From: Maratus speciosus
Lineage: Eukaryota; Arthropoda; Arachnida; Araneae; Salticidae
Direction of reading: 5' to 3'
Assembly: GCA_963932465.1 (NCBI GenBank)
Contig: OZ010789.1
Coordinates: 596,903,068-596,967,067 of the forward strand
Length of the DNA: 64,000 nt
Shown: positions 21,441 through 33,240 of the stretch, piece after piece
Layout: every line of letters starts with the position of its first letter
Numbering within the stretch: position 1 is the stretch's first letter
Notes under the pieces: generated by a model
What the model was told of the DNA's origin: nothing
What the model saw: the letters and a program-made list of their open reading frames with translations, nothing else
Databases searched by the model: none
Translations under genes and position numbers: made by a program

Positions 21441-23379
21441 AATAATTTTTAAACTAATGGAAAATTTTAGTAAGGGAATAAGATCATTTATCACATGTTA
21501 TAGACAAGCATCCAAATAAGAATCGAAACTTAAAAAACTTAACTTAAAAAAATATTGTGCTTGAAAAATAATTTTATTTATTGCTCACTTTATAAAGTTT
21601 CGTTCATCTGATGAAACCCTATTAGTATCACTCCTGTCACAGTGTCTATCTGTCACAGAATTGGTTCCCAAAAACTGTACGTAAAATTATGCACATTAAT
21701 AGTTGAATATCTCCGGTCATACGTGATATCATAAAATTTTGAAAAGATCTTTTAATATTTTAATTAAATGAATTATTTTAATGAAATCCGAGGATTTATA
21801 TTTTAAAACAGAACTTTTATTTTAGTCTCTTTCACTCGTAAACTAGTTGCATCCGTGATAAATCATCTGCCTGCTAATCAAATGTTTCCCGGTTGTAACC
21901 CCCATAGCGGAGTAAGAAAATGTCCCTCCGGAATAGACTACATTATCTAATAGATACAATTTTACAGAGTTTTTGTAATTCTGTTTCTCATTTTAGGGCC
22001 AAATGTTGTAAAAATTTTTATCATTAATTTTTTCAATCAAATACTATTATTTTTTTAAATTTTCGAAATTTTAAATTGACTACATTTTGTTGTATGGTGG
22101 ATTTCATTAAAAAAACTTTCGTATATATTTTTTTCTTTTTTCGTCGTTTTTAAGAATTTTGCATTTTGTTTACCTAAACTTAAACAGCGAATAATGCTAA
22201 TTAAATTACTTAGCTAAAAAGTATCTAAATGATTTAATTTAACTTTTCCTTTCAGATATACAAACATATGCTGTTACAATTATTTGAAAAGTAGCCCTTC
22301 AATATTTTTATTTTGATTAGAAATTTGTAAAAAAAAAATAAAAAAATAAATAAAAATAAAATAAATGTAATAATTTTTAAATTATATTTAATTGTTCTGT
22401 CATCTTTGTTCTTCTTGAATAACTTAATGATTTAATAGCTTTAAATTAACGATTTATATGTAATTAAAGGATAAAGTGCCTTGAAAGTAAAATTAAACGA
22501 AACCCTCTGTTGAATCCTCCATTACATTTACCCGCTTGTTTTAAATATATTTACAGACTATATATAAATAAACTCTATTAAAAATAATAATAGAGGAGAC
22601 TTTGAAATATTTTCAAAGTATTTGAGGGTAGTTTGTAATTATAAAAATATCTTAATATACAAAAAGAAAATCTTTTTTTGCTTTTATTAGTCATGTTGAT
22701 CATGGTGTGTAACAGGCGACAAAAATGATAAAAAGGAAATGCAAAGAAAAGAAAATTAACTGTCAGTTGATTTGCCGATGAATTTCCGTATCCTTCTTAA
22801 ATTTGTTTGTTTAGTAAGAGATATTTCAAGTCAACATTTATCAGTATTTTTTTCTACATGATGATTTCATACATATATTTGATATTTTCTTACACATATT
22901 CGTGAAATCCTGTTCGTCAGAGTAAAGCTTTAAGTAAAATATGAAAAGGCATATGGACCTGAGAATAGACATATAAATAGTAAAAATGAAAGGATTTTTG
23001 TATATTTTTAAATTCATTTTTAATGTGACATATAAAAAATTGGAAAATATACTGATTTGCAATCAACCAAATATACAATAGACATTGCATTTAGTATTTT
23101 GAAATAAACTCTAATCAAATGATAACATGTAAACTTTGTAAACTTTCAGATATATCAAGAAAGAATCATCAAAGCTTTTTTATTTTGTCAAAAAAAAGTC
23201 GTTTTTTCGAAAAACTGTTTAAATATAATCCTTTACGTACTAAAGAAATAAATATTTAACAGATTTAATTTTCACTTTTGAGAAAAATACTTTGTTGAAT
23301 ACTAAAGATGAATATTAAACAAAAGCTCTTACATAACCGTGAGGTTTTTTCAAAGTAAAAAGGTAAACACCTCGGAAAA
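21441..23379. other. No recognisable feature
   Basis: About 1.9 kb of AT-rich sequence. I found no gene, element end or tandem repeat that I could support. Confidence 0.5.
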
Positions 23380-23590
23380 ATAGTATCTGACATATCATTA
23401 ATCTGTACATAAATCCCAATGTTACAAACAATTGTACAAATATAAAACAACATTCCTTTCACTAATAGCTTTTCTCAACATCCCAAGAGAGGAATATTTT
23501 ATCTAATTACTGCTAATAACAATTCTGATTCCAAATACAGATCTAAGAGCATTTCGGTTTAAGAAAAGATTATGGTAAATCACGAATTAA
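23380..23590 (+). repeat. Dispersed repeat, copy 2 (partner 5130-5345)
   Basis: Same orientation as 5130-5345, sharing GACATATCATTAATCT, CACTAATAGCTTT and GAGAGGAATATTTT. The flanks do not align further. Confidence 0.6.
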
Positions 23591-24365
23591 AATATCATGC
23601 TTAGTACTTGAATGTTTGTTTTAAAAAAGGTATTTAGAAAATATTATGTTTTTTTATGGAGATAATATATGCTGCTTCGAAAAAAATATATTAATTTTTT
23701 ACTTAAATTCAATGGAATAATATAAAAAAAAATTACTGCCACAATAATTTACATAAATATTTAGTATTTTTTTTTTTTTAATTTTCATATAATTAAGGAA
23801 TAAAGGGTTTATTTTGAAAAAAAAAAATGATAGTTATATTAAAAAGTGTGTTTTAAAAAGTATTTGATTTTCATCCTAAGTAAATGCACATTAAAATTTA
23901 AATTCTGAAGTCTATATTGACAGGTTTACTGGAGATGGAAGAAATGAAATATATACAAAAATACAGACAATTTAATTATATAGTTAAAATGCACATAAAA
24001 ATCAATTTAAAAAACTTTAAATTTTTTTAACTTTTTCAAAGTTTCTCTTCAGTAATTTAAATAAACACAACATCACGAGAAATAACATAATTCAATGTGC
24101 AGTTGAGAGCATGTGCCACAAACAATTAAACACGGACATGGGTAACTGTGTGAGATTAAAATGGTAGATTCCGGTGGGACGGATGCAGTTTCATTGAGTT
24201 GTATTTGGCAGTTTTAGTAAACCATGCCTCCAGAAAATACGGCTTTTGTATACATTTCAATTTTATATCACGACCTTGGCCATCTCAAAATCTGGTAAGT
24301 AATATGTTTCTATGTCGTGGACTACAATTTTGGAGTTTAATGTCCTTGAATTAAAGGTATTCCTG

Positions 24366-24516
24366 CAGAGTTGCAAAGTCGCCGGCTTTTTGCCCACCAC
24401 TATTTTCTTAGAGAAAATCTGGTTCTTTTAAAATGCCTAAATGCCCTAATTAAATAAAAGAACATTTTCTGTATTAAAATACTGGTATCCAAAAAGCCGG
24501 AGACTTGGCAGCTCTG
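24366..24516. mobile_element. 151-bp hAT-type MITE
   Basis: The ends CAGAGTTGCAAAGTCGCCGG and (reverse complement of the right end) CAGAGCTGCCAAGTCTCCGG form inverted repeats. They continue through GCTTTTTG and TATTTT--AGA-AAAAT, so the element is nearly a palindrome. The direct repeat ATTCCTG flanks it (24359-24365 and 24517-24523), 7 of an expected 8 bases. The CAGAG end and this duplication length indicate a hAT-derived non-autonomous element. Confidence 0.7.
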
Positions 24517-24570
24517 ATTCCTGTGTTCTTTTAATCGTATCTCCAATGTGCAGCTAGTACCTCCAATATA

Positions 24571-26497
24571 CAGGGTGTCCGGTCTCAACGGTGTCCAATG
24601 GCTAATTACTAAACCGTTAGTCATAGACATATAGTTCCAATTACAAAAATGTTTTAAATCAGGTAAAGAAATATTTTAAAAGCGATTTGGGCCAATAAAA
24701 ACATTTATTAAAAAATTACGAAATTTAAATTTTTATACGGTCCCCCGGTCCTATAAGTTATATTTAGTAAAATTTTCCTTTTACACTGACAAGTAATACA
24801 AAAAAAGTCCGGTTGTTCTACGATTAAAATTGACCGAGTAATACCTGTTTAAAGTTGGAGCATATTTTTTGCTGCAAATTGGGGGTCATTCACAAATTTA
24901 GTCGAAATATAATTTCGTGAGATATATTAAAAAATAGTTCAGAGTAAAATTAACATTGCAATATAAATTTGAAATCTTTAATCTTTCTGACATATTAATG
25001 CAAAATATACAATTTGTAATAAACACTTCAGAAGAAAGAAAAAACAGAATTTTTATTAAATAAAATGATGCTAAATTAATAGCCTCAATTCTTTACAAAA
25101 TGATACGAATTTTAAAATATTATTAGATTACACTAGCCTGCAAAAAGTTGGGTTATTTCATGTTTTTTAGCTGTTGATAATTAATTCTTATGTATTCTGT
25201 ACGGCTGAATCCGGAATTGACCTTCATTTTCAGACATCACATCCGGATTTTTCGCAAATTGTAAATTTCAAAGTTAAAAAGTTCAAAGTTAAAATTTAAT
25301 CTCCTCCCCCATCTCATCACACCACCCAGGTGTAATAATCCCAAGATAAGCAAAAACATCGAATAAATTATTGGATAAAATAAAATAATAAAAGTTTTAC
25401 ATATGTTTTTTATAGTATGAGATTTTCGATATTTTAACTCACATATTTGCAAAAAAAATCTAACATGGTGGTTAAAAATGAAAGTCATTTTTAGATTTAG
25501 TGCTAAAAAGTAAGTAAAAATCAATTATCAAAAGTTAAAAAATACAACCATCTCCTCAACTTCATAGTATCCGATTTTTGTTAATCTTTAAATTCGACAA
25601 TTTATGATTTGCGAAATATCCTGACATGATGGTTAAAAATTAAGGCAATTTTCGGATTCAGTGCTACAAAATACATAAAAGTTAGAAAACCCAACAATCT
25701 CCGTCTTGTATTATCTAATCTAAAACTTCTTCTTAAATTTCTTGGCGGTAATCGATCCGATTTTTTTTGTGTTATCCTGTAAAATAAGTATAAATGGTAA
25801 CCACCGAAAATAATAATAAAATTAGATTGTTATCGGATTTTTGCCAGTATGTAAAATGTAATCTCGATCGGATATTTGAAAGTGGGTTGTAATTCGAATA
25901 CGAATTTTGAACTGGAAAAACATACATAAGATCGTTGAAGTAACTAAAAACTTATAAAAATAATATAATTTTATTAAAAGAAATCATAAAAGAAACAGTC
26001 TCAAATCCTGACAAAATAAAACATATGTTATTTCAGCCAATCTGAAACTTAATAAATGTTAACTTAATCGTAATACTGGTACGATTTTTTTCAAAGCGCA
26101 AATACACATGAAATGAGATCTTCGAATACTTTACGCACTTGGAATGTGACCCCCTCAAAACCAAGCCGAACTCATTTGTTTTCTGAGCAGAAAAGTGGCA
26201 TAAGTCATGCATTTTTAAAGTTTCATAACTCGCACAATTTTAGTGTTATATGAATGGGACTTTTTTTTGTCTTACTTGTCTGTGTAATAGTAAAATTTTA
26301 CTAAATATAATTTATAGGATTGGGGGACCGTATAAAAATTTAAATTTCGTAATTTTTTAAGAAATGTTTTTATTGACCCAAATCGCTTTTAAAATATCTC
26401 TTTACTTGATTTAAAGCATTTTTCTAATTGGAACTATATGTCTATGACTAACGGTTTAGGAATTAGCCATTGGACACCGTTGAGACCGGACACCCTG
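24571..26497. mobile_element. 1.93-kb element with ~260-bp terminal inverted repeats
   Basis: Starts CAGGGTGTCCGGTCTCAACG and ends with its reverse complement. The inverted similarity continues for about 260 bases at roughly 93-95% by eye, through CCGTTAGTCATAGACATATA, GCGATTTGGG and TATACGGTCCCCC. It is flanked by TA inside CCAATATA...TATATTGG, so the target may itself have been palindromic. No transposase is encoded. A partial copy lies at 31574-32484. The family is not recognised. TA flanks suggest the Tc1/mariner group, but that is inference. Confidence 0.8.
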
Positions 26498-26818
26498 TAT
26501 ATTGGATCACACTGTTTACGTGGGATTGTAATTGTAATTTTTGTAATTGTTTTTAATTAATTATGGACAGACGTAATATCTTATTTCACTCTTTACTTGA
26601 GACCATATATTGCTCAAATAACTACTCTCTACTAATCTCAGCAGATATAGAGAGCAAATAGTTACTCTCGAAACTGTAAAAGTGGTCGGTTAATATTAAG
26701 CGATTTTTTTATTTTTTTAAATCTGAAATCTGCATTTAATGAAAACGTGTAGTATTTTTATTTACTCATAAAAATATAATTCATAGTTTGGTGAAGTTAA
26801 AGGTTTAGGAATTTTATC

Positions 26819-27464
26819 ACGTAAAAGTAAGAGGGCACCAAAAGTTATGTTCTTATACGAGGCAAAAACACACAATGAACGATTAAGTTAAGTTACGAAA
26901 ACAAATTTAATGACATTTGATTACAATAAGTGCTCAAAACATTGACCGACAGCTGTTATGCACGCAGTACAACGGCGAAGAACAGATTGGCGAATTTTCT
27001 GAAATACACCAGGCACCACCGTGCTCGCCAGATCTTTCATGTCTCGATTTTTTTTTTTTTTTTTTTTTTTTTGTGGGGAAAGCTAAAGGCTCTTGTGTAT
27101 GAGACTCCCATTGAATCCGCAGAAGAACTTGTCGCCAAGCTTTCGGCTTCTGTAGGGGAAGTTCGCGATATGCCTGGTGTGATTCAGAAAATTCGCTACT
27201 TTGCTCTTCGCCGTTGTACTGAGTGCATAACAGCTGCCGGTCAATGTTTTGAGCACTTATTGTAATCAAATGCCGTTAAATTTGTTTTCGTAACTTAACT
27301 TAATCGTTCATTGTGTGTTTTTGCCTCGTATAAGAACATAACCTTTCGCGCCCTCTAACTTTTTTACGTTTAGTTTTCGACCATGCATTCTTTGATACAA
27401 AATGTTTGTTTGGGTGTGTACTATCACCTCTTAAAATTTTTCCCATATTTTTTTAATCACCCTG
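26819..27464. mobile_element. Foldback derivative of an IS630/Tc1/mariner-like element
   Basis: The right half runs from a transposase C-terminus through its stop to a terminal CACCCTG followed by TATATATA (27464). The left half (26819-27003) is an inverted copy of 27190-27370, including the last transposase codons. Shared words include ACGAGGCAAAAACACACAATGAACGATTAAG and TTGACCG-CAGCTGTTATGCAC (each read within limits). So the element now consists of two opposed 3' ends. The left copy lacks the outermost ~90 bases including CAGGGTG. Confidence 0.7.
27007..27265 (+). pseudogene. C-terminal fragment of a mariner-like transposase with poly-T expansion
   Basis: Reads APPCSPDLSCLDFF, then after a 25-T run (27048-27072) LWGKLKALVYETP, ESAEELVAKLSA and RRCTECITAAGQCFEHLL, then stop. 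The SPDL-x3-DFFLWG signature, followed by a K-x-VY-x-TP element, is that of IS630/Tc1/mariner-type transposases common in arthropods. It includes the region of the third catalytic acid. The T run has expanded inside codons for Asp-Phe-Phe-Leu-Trp, and its length breaks the frame. Everything upstream of SPDL is missing. Confidence 0.75.
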
Positions 27465-30215
27465 TATATATACATATATATATATATCAACATTTGAACG
27501 GAGATTGGTTTCGGGGTCTGGGGATCATAATCGGTGAAACTATATCAAAATATTTCGGAATCGCTTTCCTCCGAACGGGTGCAATAGGTAGCTTTTTGTA
27601 AGGACTCTACCTAAAAGAGAAAATGATTGAAAAATTAATTTTTCAATTTCACTTATCTTTACAGATTTTTGAACTTTCGATTCAGGCACATTTTCATTAT
27701 ATTTATCCTTTATTTGGTGTATGAGATAGCTACATCCATCATCTTGTTTAGACATTTTGCCACATAAGACATACTTTCTTCGATTTAATTAACTAGGGGA
27801 TCCCACCTTGATTACAGAATTCATGGGAAAACCATTTTTTATGTTAATATTTTTTGATTGACCACTAAGAACACTCAAATGCATTTTTAATTGAAAAGTA
27901 TTTCTTTCTAAATCAAATAAAATTTGTTAAAAGCGACACTTTCGTATGACTTAATAGTCGAAGAAATCGCCATAGATTTCATCACGTGCTCTAGTCCATT
28001 CTATGTCTTATAATTTCAGTTGTTTTAGCGCGTATTACATGTTTGTTTTCATTGTATTATTTTATTGATGAACTTTTAATTTCCTTATGAGATATCAGCC
28101 TGAAAAAGTGATAAACTATTTATATTAAGTTAAGTACAAATGGGTTTATAGTCTGCAGGCTCTAGAGATAGACATGAAAACAATCCAGTCTTGAAAATAA
28201 TTTTTAAAACCATAAAAAGTGTTTAATAAATTGCGATAGAGTTTTCTTATAAATTGCAATGTAGTTTTGAAAAAAAATTGCATTTCTAAGTGCATTTTGT
28301 CCTCATTAAACTGCATAAAAATTTAAAATATGCGATGTTTAGAAGTTTGAAAAATTGCAGCGAAATCGGATCGTCTGCTAATACAACCGTCAAAATAACG
28401 ACAACGTTAACCACAAACACGTTTGTTCTTTATAACAGAGATAGAGAACAATGTCTCACAATTTCCATGGAACCTTTATTACGGTACCATACTTCTTATA
28501 CATTTATAATACAGGGTAAGCACAACGTCTTGTCCTGATTATAAATATTTAATACGCAAAAACTATTATAATTAGATGTATGGTTGTACCGATAAGTTTA
28601 TGCACTGCGAAAATCATTTTAATAAATTCACATACTTAAAAAATTTTAAAGCGTGCCCCCTTGGTAGCACGGAGAATGTCAACGTGGAATTCTAGTTTCC
28701 CCCAAGTGCTCGCTAACTTACCTTTCAGTGACAGTATATCCAATCCTTTAGTTCTTCACCGTCAGCAACTTGTGTGGCAAAGACTCTGTGATAGAGCCAC
28801 AAAAGAAACAAGTAATATAAAAATATTTTTCTTAAGTCAATTCCTTCTTATGTCATCAATGACAAATTTAATATAATCCCTTAAGCTAATATTAGTTTCT
28901 GTTGCATTAAAATATCTCAATTTGTTGATTTTCTATAAGCAAGTAAACCCTGTTGGTTTTCAATGGAAGTCTATGGGAATTTGGCGAAATATTTGAGATA
29001 TCGACAAGTTGGCGTCACTTTTGGCGATATATCGCCAAGTTGCCGATAAACATGGTAGTATTCGGCGACAGAGCAGGTTCCTTCCCTATGGTAACCCCTT
29101 ATAGATATGAAGATGCATTAAATGCTATTCAATAACCAATGACCGCCATTTTTTCTCTCATATAAAACTAAAATTAATTAATTAAAATTTAATTAAGGAA
29201 TTAATATTTGAAAAAACTGTATCAACATCAAGTGTCATCCGCTAAAAGACAAAATATGTATTTGACCTTGAGTAGATGAATAATAAATATTTTATTAACG
29301 ATTGAAAATTTGAACAAGATATATATAGGGATTAACTAATAGAAGGAACTAATAGGAGGAACTAATAGTAGGAATTGAAAAAAATTAACAGAAAAGATGT
29401 CAGGAGGCCACCGAAGCCATTGTCTTTGTCTTTAACTTAGAAAAGAACGTAGAGAACATTCTCTTGCACAAAAATATTATTAAAAATGAACTAAACAATT
29501 AAACAAAACTTACATTAATACATTCAACCGTTATTTTGTTATATATATATATTTATCAGAGCAAGAATTTGTGCTTAACGTTTATAACTGCAGCATTATG
29601 CTACCTTTTAAAAAAGAGTAATGTTTCCGAAATATTTCTAAATATGTACTACAAGTTTATATTTAAGCTTTTTAAAGGTTAATAAGTGCCTTTGATTCCT
29701 CATGAAAACCAAGTTTGATATGCTTTCCACATTTCGAAATCAACATTATATTCCAACTTAACCAGTTAGAGCCTCGTATTCGATGCGTCGTTATCCATGA
29801 AATATGCGTATTCCAACAAATGTGTAAATGTTTACATTAATGTGAAATCTAAAAACAGTTTTTTTCCTAGCATTTTTAACAAGGGTAGATTTAAAATAAT
29901 GAATATTTATATATAAATGAACATCAGAATATATCACTTTAAATACGTATTTATGTATTTTTTTTTCAGATAAAACTTTTACGGTTAATTTCTTTAATAA
30001 AAATATCAAATAATGTGTTACATTTGCTTCTTTCCTGTTATTTGGTTTTCTTACATCATTTAAATACACGTGTTACTTTAAACAAGAAGTACTTTACCTT
30101 AAAATATTTGTGTTTTTTTTTTCTTTATTTTTCAACGCATTTCCACAAAAGGTTAAAAAATAAGGAATATAAATAGTCATATTAATATCATTTTTATAGC
30201 TAAATCTCTACAAAA
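27465..30215. other. No confirmed gene; two weak exon-like patches
   Basis: Mostly AT-rich. A 31-codon stretch on the minus strand starts at an ATG at 27755 (see next entry). A GC-richer patch at 28655-28825 contains, on the minus strand, CTGAAAGGTAAGT, which would suit a splice donor. The frame before it ends in a stop, so I do not call an exon. 28953-29135 has a 60-codon frame with no recognised similarity. Confidence 0.35.
27662..27755 (-). CDS. Candidate first coding exon of an unknown gene (weak)
   Basis: On the minus strand AAAATG opens MSKQDDGCSYLIHQIKDKYN and continues ENVPESKVQKS. It has mixed, non-repetitive composition unlike the surrounding low-complexity translations, then CTGTAAAG that could act as a splice donor. 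The frame remains open to 27540 but becomes repeat-like. The opposite strand has an equally plausible acceptor (CACTTATCTTTACAG) at the same place. I do not recognise the protein. A chance frame is quite possible. Confidence 0.2.
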
Positions 30216-30366
30216 ATGTATTATTTTTGTATTTTTTTATACCAAGACAACAAAACGATGAAAAGTGATTTTTTCCCTTTCGGAAAAATAAAATCTTTAG
30301 AAGGGTATTTGACATTTCTTTGTATTATTGAAAGATATTTTGAAATTTTATACAAATGGATAACAG

Positions 30367-30382
30367 AAACACACACACACAC

Positions 30383-30412
<30 letters not shown>
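30367..30412. repeat. (CA)n microsatellite
   Basis: About 23 CA units with one CG interruption (ACACGCACAC). The long cysteine/valine or histidine/threonine translations here are artefacts of the repeat. Confidence 0.95.
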
Positions 30413-30413
<1 letters not shown>

Positions 30414-30769
30414 TACCGTCCTACCCGCCCTCGTCAATAACTAAACTTTTTACCGACGTTTGGAATACCCACCGAAATTTTATTAATAGCATTTAAATAT
30501 TGTTATAGAATGTTAAGATATGCAAAATATACATATGAACACCAAAAAAATTTCATTCGAAGAAAATTTGTATTTTTTAGAGCGAAAAGTTTGTGGGAGT
30601 AAAGTACAATTATTTAGAGTAACTCGAGTGTTACTCGTTTTGAAATTTTACACACTCAACCCGAGTAACTTAATCTCGAACTAAGATGTCCTGGGTGGTT
30701 ACTCTATTATTCAATGAATTGCCTGACAAAGTGTATAATGTTATTGAAGCGTTTGAAGGACAATGCCAA

Positions 30770-31565
30770 TTTTTCGAAAGGATGTTTTAAGCAATAGGGA
30801 TGAAATCGTTATGATTTCGAGTTATTCATGCTTAATCATCTGCTATTGTTAATTAAAATAGTACTTAATTGACGCTATTATTAGTTATGGGTAGTAATAA
30901 ATGATTATTATTGACAAGTAGTAAATAATTGACTTATTGACTGCGGTTAGTTAATGATTGATTAATACGATTTAATTAATGTCGTCTTTGAAAGAAAATT
31001 GATTCTTTTTTAAATAAATTTTGTGAACAAATATTAAATTTTGTTTAAAATATTAAAATATATGCCATTGGCTGTAACAAATTCTTTAGCTAAGTCTTTT
31101 GAAGACGGTTGCTTGTTTAATTCGGTGCAATAATTGTAGAATGGTGTCTTTTTTATGCGACATGAAAGGATGTTTCATACGGGTGGGGGGGGGGGGGGGG
31201 GAGGGGGCTTTGCTGGTTGGTGAAAATATTTCGAAAATATAATATTTGCAATGGAGATGAAAGCGTTATGATATAAAGATATTCATGCTTGATAATTTAC
31301 TTACATTTGATTGAAATGGCACTTAATTGACGCTATTGGTACGTAGAAAAATGTAAGTAATTGGTGAATATTTTTAATTGACAAATGTTAATCTGTAGTA
31401 GTTAACCACTGATTAATATTATTTAAATTATGTTACCTATAAATAAAAGAAATAAAGTAACTTATGCAAAAAATATTCTTTTGTTTTTAAATTAGTAAAA
31501 TATTAATAAACTCGAACAGAATTTTAGCCAGATCTTTTGTTTACAGTTGCTTGCTTAATTTGCTT
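30770..31565 (+). repeat. Two-copy tandem duplication, ~460-bp spacing
   Basis: Copy 1 (about 30770-31125) and copy 2 (about 31235-31565) share GATGAAA-CGTTATGAT, TATTCATGCTT, ACTTAATTGACGCTATT, TTAGTTAA--A-TGATTAATA and GTTGCTTG-TTAATT. They are diverged by many substitutions. A 17-G run (31185-31201) sits between them. No coding content. Confidence 0.65.
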
Positions 31566-31573
31566 AATTTCAT

Positions 31574-32484
31574 CATGTCAGGATTTTTCGGAAATCGTAA
31601 ATTTCAAGGCGAAAAATCTGATACTATAAAATAGATGTAAAACTTTTTTATTGAGTTTAATTTTATTTAATTCAATAATTTATTCAATTTTTTGGCTTAT
31701 AGTGTGTTTTTTACAGCCAAACAGCTCAGGGGTCCGATGAGGTTGGGAGGGGAGGGGGGATCAATTTTAATTTTGAGCTTTTTAACTTTGAAATTTGCAA
31801 TTTGAGAAAAATCCTGACGTGATGGTTTAAAATGAAGGTCATTTTCGGATTCAGCGCTAAAAAATACATAAGAATCAATTTTCAAAAGCTAAAAAACATG
31901 GCACAGCCCAAAATTTGAAAGACAGTGTAATCTAGCGGCATTTAAAAATAAGTATATTTTTTAAAGAATTAAGGCTGTTGTTTTTCGTCCGTTTATTTAA
32001 CAAAAATTCTGTTATTTTTATCCTCTTATATGTTCAGTACAAATTGTATATTTTGCAGTAATATGTCAGAATGATTAAAGATTTCAAATTTATATTGCAA
32101 TGCTAATTTTACTTTCAACCATTTCTTTAATATATCTGACGAAATTATATTTCTAGTAAATTTATGAATTACCCCTAATTTTCAGCAAAAATATTCTCCA
32201 ATTTTAAACAGCTATTACTCGGTCAATTTTAATCGTAGAATAACGGGACTCTTTTTGATTTACTATTCAATGTAACAGGAAAATTTTACTAAATATAACT
32301 TATAGGACCGGGGACCGTATAAAATTTTTGATTTTGTAATTCTTCACTAAATTGTTTTTTCGCTTCAAACTATTTTTTATCTTAACTCTGAACCTAATTT
32401 TGACCACTTTTGTAATCGGAAGTATGCATCTAGGACCAACGGTTGCAAAAATAAAGGTCGGTTAGGTTATACGTGGACACCCTG
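31574..32484 (-). mobile_element. Partial inverse copy of the 24571-26497 element
   Basis: Read on the minus strand, the order matches the left half of 24571-26497: a terminal CAGGGTGTCC, then ATAAGTTATATTTAGTAAAATTTTCC, AATTGACCGAGTAATA, TATACAATTTGTA and the TCTGACATATTA region. It then reaches the CCGGATTTTT/AAATTTCAA segment. The terminal ~150 bases are strongly diverged, and the other half is absent. Confidence 0.7.
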
Positions 32485-32589
32485 TATATATATAACGACT
32501 TCTGTAAAGATTTCTGCTTAAGTTTCACCCATAGGTTTAACATTTTCTTTCAAGTTTCTCTGTGTGACTTGTATAAGGTCTTAAGAAAA

Positions 32590-32957
32590 TTATTGTTGAA
32601 CTTTTTATTATTTTTTTTTCTGGTAAAATTTTATTAAAATAATACATGATTTTATTATATATTCAGATAAACTTCAACTTTAAAAATAAATATTAGAAAA
32701 TCGACAGTTTTTCTTGTTCTTGTCGACATGCATCGATTATCTAACGAATGTTTAAATATTTGTAACAGATAAAGCGAAACATTATGATAAAGGAATACGA
32801 CATTTTAAATTATTATTATTTTTATTAATACAATTAAAGGGTTTATTTATTTTCTTTCAAAAAAAAAAGTAAGAATATTTTCAACTTTATCATATTCTCA
32901 GTAAAAAGTTCAGAAATAAAAGGATTATCAGAAATGGAACCGATTCATTATGACGCT
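32590..32957 (+). repeat. Mosaic segment M, copy A, first part
   Basis: Aligns with 45060-45460 (shared TCAGATAAA-TTCAACTT, GGTAAAGCGAAACATTATGA and AAAAG-ATTATCAGAA), and more weakly with about 55840-55905. It is interrupted at 32958 by the MITE and resumes at 34857. This is old, diverged, non-coding repeat sequence that served as the landing place for several younger elements. Confidence 0.65.
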
Positions 32958-33240
32958 ACTTCAGTCAAGCGAAAAGACCCGCTCGCTAATGCTAATCCTA
33001 TGAGCGAAATTTATAAAGGTATCTCGTTCGCATTTCAATATTTTTAATTTTTTTTTTTTTTTTTTTGCATTGGGTATCTCAAATCGATCTGTACAAAGAC
33101 AGTTTTTCACTTTTTCGATTTTGTTTACAGGTATTTTTAATAAGGACACTTTCATTTTCGGAACCAGTTTTGAAAATGAAAGCATCCTCATAAAAAAAAA
33201 AGAAGAAAAAGAAAAGTGCGCAGTTAAACTGATGGCATTG

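Noticed and set aside
30221..30440. Cys/Val-rich and His/Thr-rich small proteins
   Set aside because: Translations of the (CA)n microsatellite.
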